7,248 nt of DNA, taken from positions 1 to 7,248 of the forward strand of contig CASBQM010000622.1 in the NCBI GenBank assembly GCA_949127645.1, written 5' to 3'. Of this stretch, positions 5,656 through 7,248 are shown in pieces. Every line of letters starts with the position of its first letter. Positions within the stretch are counted from its first letter, which is position 1. Source of the DNA: Synechococcales cyanobacterium PMM_0036 (GTDB lineage: Bacteria; Cyanobacteriota; Cyanobacteriia; Elainellales; Elainellaceae). Below the pieces are notes generated by a model. It did not search any database, was not told the origin of the DNA, and was given only the letters and a program-made list of their open reading frames with translations. A program made the translations under genes and the position numbers.

Positions 5656-5797
5656 GTGGAGGTGATAGATGAAATCTGAGAACGGCTGAAACGCCTAACC
5701 GATGTTAGCTAATTTGAATGCTATCTTGATTTGCATATCTTTAACTATTCCCTGAACTGCCCACCATCCTACCGCGCTCCAGAAAAATCTTGAATTT

Positions 5798-6748
5798 ATG
5801 GTTGAACTGAATCCAGCCTCCAATGCTAGAGCCTCCAATGTTAGAGCATCAAGTGTGAGGGAATCGCCCTTGGCAAGCTTGCCCCCGTGGCTGCGTCGTC
5901 CGATCGGCAAAGCCAGCGAAATCTCGACTGTGCAGCAAATTATTAAGCAGCGGCAGATTCACACTATTTGTGAAGAAGGGCGATGTCCCAATCGCGGCGA
6001 GTGCTATGCCCAGAAGACCGCCACGTTTTTGCTGATGGGGGCTGTCTGCACTCGAAGCTGTGCTTTTTGCCAGGTCGATAAAGGTCATGCGCCAATGCCG
6101 CTAGACCCAGAAGAACCGCGAAAGGTGGCGGAAGCGGTGAGCTTGTTGGGGCTGCGCTATGTGGTGCTGACTTCGGTGGCGCGAGATGATTTGCCTGATC
6201 AGGGATCGGGCTGGTTTGTGACTGTGATGACGGCAATTCGGCAGGCAAACCCTCAGACGCAAATTGAAGTGCTGACTCCCGATTTTTGGGGTGGTTTAGG
6301 TGGTGAAGGCTTGAGTGGTGAAGAAAGGCAGAGACAGCGAATTGCAACCGTGGTGGCGGCGGCTCCAGCTTGCTATAACCACAATGTGGAAACCGTGCGG
6401 CGGCTACAAAATCCGGTGCGGCGAGGGGCAAAATATGAGCGATCGCTCCGGGTTCTCCAGATTGTCAAAGACCTTAATCCAACAATTCCCACTAAGTCGG
6501 GGCTGATGCTGGGGCATGGCGAAACGGAGGCAGAAATCTTGGAGGCGCTGCGAGATTTAAGAGCAGTGGGGTGCGATCGCCTCACCCTAGGGCAGTATAT
6601 GCGTCCTTCGCTCGATCACCTGCCCGTGCAGAAGTATTGGACTCCTGAAGAATTCGATCGACTGGGACAAGCTGCCCGTGAGCTAGGGTTTTCCCATGTG
6701 CGATCGGCTCCGCTGGTGCGCAGTTCCTACCATGCAGGACAGGAGTGA
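5798..6748 (+). CDS. lipA: Lipoyl synthase
   Basis: This radical-SAM enzyme inserts two sulfurs into octanoyl groups on lipoyl-domain proteins (such as pyruvate dehydrogenase E2 and glycine cleavage H protein) to make lipoate, in the cytoplasm. All hallmarks are present in 316 residues. The auxiliary [4Fe-4S] cysteines are 58, 63 and 69 (CEEGRCPNRGEC). The radical-SAM CX3CX2C is 84, 88 and 91 (CTRSCAFC). LTPDFWGG is followed by ACYNHNVETV, then PTKSGLMLGHGE, and the C-terminal RSSYHA carries the serine ligand of the auxiliary cluster. The ATG at 5798 is the only good start before the conserved part, but it has no Shine-Dalgarno. Residues 7-21 are a 15-base triplication (ASNAR, ASNVR, ASSVR) in the unconserved N-end. 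It is divergent from the response regulator; psaX follows 187 bases later. Confidence 0.97.
   Translation: MVELNPASNARASNVRASSVRESPLASLPPWLRRPIGKASEISTVQQIIKQRQIHTICEEGRCPNRGECYAQKTATFLLMGAVCTRSCAFCQVDKGHAPMPLDPEEPRKVAEAVSLLGLRYVVLTSVARDDLPDQGSGWFVTVMTAIRQANPQTQIEVLTPDFWGGLGGEGLSGEERQRQRIATVVAAAPACYNHNVETVRRLQNPVRRGAKYERSLRVLQIVKDLNPTIPTKSGLMLGHGETEAEILEALRDLRAVGCDRLTLGQYMRPSLDHLPVQKYWTPEEFDRLGQAARELGFSHVRSAPLVRSSYHAGQE
5816..5860 (+). repeat. Three tandem 15-base units inside the lipA 5' end
   Basis: The units are 5816-5830 and 5831-5845, which differ at one base, and 5846-5860, which is more diverged. They stay in frame and encode ASNAR, ASNVR and ASSVR. Confidence 0.85.
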
Positions 6749-6921
6749 GGCAGTAATTTCTTTCTTGAGAGGGGTGTTTGATGAGGCGCTCATGAATGAG
6801 GGTAGAGATTGTAGAAATGCAGAATTAGCCCACTTGCTAAGTTTTGCTGCTTCAAAAGATTTTTGGGTTCCCGATTGCTCGATAATACTCTTGAAGCTTT
6901 TAGCTATTTATCTTTAATCAG

Positions 6922-6926
6922 AGGAG
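6922..6926 (+). promoter_or_regulatory. Shine-Dalgarno of psaX
   Basis: AGGAG lies 9 bases before the ATG at 6936. The second in-frame ATG (6951) would be 24 bases away, so the first is the start. A possible -10 box, GATAAT, is at 6881-6886, without a clear -35. Confidence 0.75.
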
Positions 6927-6935
6927 AAAAAGTTT

Positions 6936-7064
6936 ATGACCTCCAAATCAATGACCTCCAAGCCACCCAGTAAGCCACCCTATACCTTCCGTACCGGATG
7001 GGCACTTGTCCTCCTGGCTATCAACTTTGTGGTTGCAGCCTTCTATTTTGGCATCCTCAAGTAG
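6936..7064 (+). CDS. psaX: Photosystem I subunit PsaX
   Basis: This 42-residue single-membrane-span protein is the small peripheral subunit of cyanobacterial photosystem I, sitting in the thylakoid membrane. After a short polar N-end, YTFRTGWALVLLAINFVVAA is followed by FYFGILK. This matches, from memory, the Thermosynechococcus PsaX pattern of a YxFRT start, a LLAINF core and a YYFGILK-like end. The membrane segment covers about residues 21-38. Only some cyanobacteria carry this gene. Its start is supported by AGGAG at 9 bases. The first 16 codons contain two nested tandem duplications (MTSKS/MTSKP and KPPS/KPPY), which make the N-end several residues longer than the roughly 35-residue mature protein I recall. 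It lies downstream of lipA on the same strand, but the 187-base gap suggests its own promoter. Confidence 0.9.
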   Translation: MTSKSMTSKPPSKPPYTFRTGWALVLLAINFVVAAFYFGILK

Positions 7065-7101
7065 AGCAGCAGGGCTGATTGACTGAATAAAGGTCAAACT
7101 G

Positions 7102-7131
7102 CCCTCACCCCAACCTCTCCCCCGCTCTGGG
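7102..7131. repeat. CCCTCACCCC-type interspersed repeat
   Basis: This C-rich segment (CCCTCACCCCAACCTCTCCC, then CCGCTCTGGG) belongs to a repeat type often seen after genes in cyanobacteria and other bacteria. Read in reverse it yields the spurious peptide PERGRGWGEG that turns up in many false ORFs. It lies 38 bases after psaX and may mark the transcript end. Confidence 0.5.
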
Positions 7132-7188
7132 CTACCGTGTACACACAAGGTTTCTTTGCTATGCTTCAAGCTCCTAAGCCCCCTATAT

Positions 7189-7238
7189 CCCCCAATTCTG
7201 GGGGACTTCCGGAATTCAAAGTCCCCCAGAATTGGGGG
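7189..7238. repeat. C/G-rich inverted repeat at the window edge
   Basis: The left arm 7189-7208 and the right arm 7219-7238 are perfect 20-base reverse complements around a 10-base loop. The core reads CCCCCAATTCTGGGGG. Imperfect C-runs and G-runs extend both arms outward to about 7178 and 7248, so the element probably continues beyond the window. This looks like a dispersed cyanobacterial intergenic repeat. Confidence 0.75.
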
Positions 7239-7248
7239 GTTGGGGGGC

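Noticed and set aside
5714..5741. Possible plus-strand promoter for lipA (TTGAAT, 16 bases, TATCTT)
   Set aside because: Each hexamer matches consensus at only about four of six positions in an AT-rich gap, where this is expected by chance.
5964..6431. 155-codon minus-strand ORF within lipA
   Set aside because: Antisense to the conserved lipA catalytic region; it is a shadow frame.
6696..6917. 73-codon plus-strand ORF between lipA and psaX
   Set aside because: It begins inside lipA in another frame, has no ribosome site and no recognisable motif.
6948..7169. 73-codon minus-strand ORF
   Set aside because: It contains the PERGRGWGEG peptide made by a known repeat type and lies antisense to psaX.

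Overview
The window looks like chromosomal DNA of a cyanobacterium. Three things support this: the HIP1 octamer GCGATCGC and near variants occur throughout, there is a psaX gene for the small photosystem I subunit PsaX, and there is a lipoyl synthase of the cyanobacterial type. A filamentous or Leptolyngbya-like lineage is possible, but the window does not settle it.

Left part (1-2107): two one-component transcription regulators face each other tail to tail with about 29 bases between them. One is an AraC/XylS-type activator on the plus strand. The other is a LuxR-type (GerE HTH) regulator on the minus strand with a long sensor-like N-terminal half.

Middle (2108-5098): this is the accessory part. 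A doubtful ORF is followed by a short, well-supported secreted protein with four cysteines. Next comes a HIP1-crowded stretch with a possible decayed small gene (3285-3458). Then comes an intact type II toxin-antitoxin pair (DUF2281-like antitoxin and RelE/ParE-like toxin, overlapping by 11 bases). The pair is bracketed by two direct repeats of about 100 bp, roughly 93% identical; a third, diverged copy lies further left. Right of the second repeat are the remains of another toxin-antitoxin operon: an AbrB-type antitoxin with two frameshifts and a PIN-domain (VapC) toxin cut to 39 residues. A perfect 20-bp palindrome with a 3-base loop ends the region.

Right part (5099-7248): this is core gene content. 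A CheY-like response regulator with a coiled-coil tail (minus strand, GTG start with a strong Shine-Dalgarno) is divergent from lipA (lipoyl synthase), and the small photosystem I gene psaX follows. Both lipA and psaX carry short in-frame tandem duplications at their 5' ends. The window closes in two interspersed-repeat types, including a C/G-rich inverted repeat at the edge.

The strongest candidate for a noteworthy unit is the toxin-antitoxin pair flanked by direct repeats next to a decayed VapBC pair. It looks like a small toxin-antitoxin turnover island. I see no transposase, integrase, CRISPR array, tRNA or rRNA.
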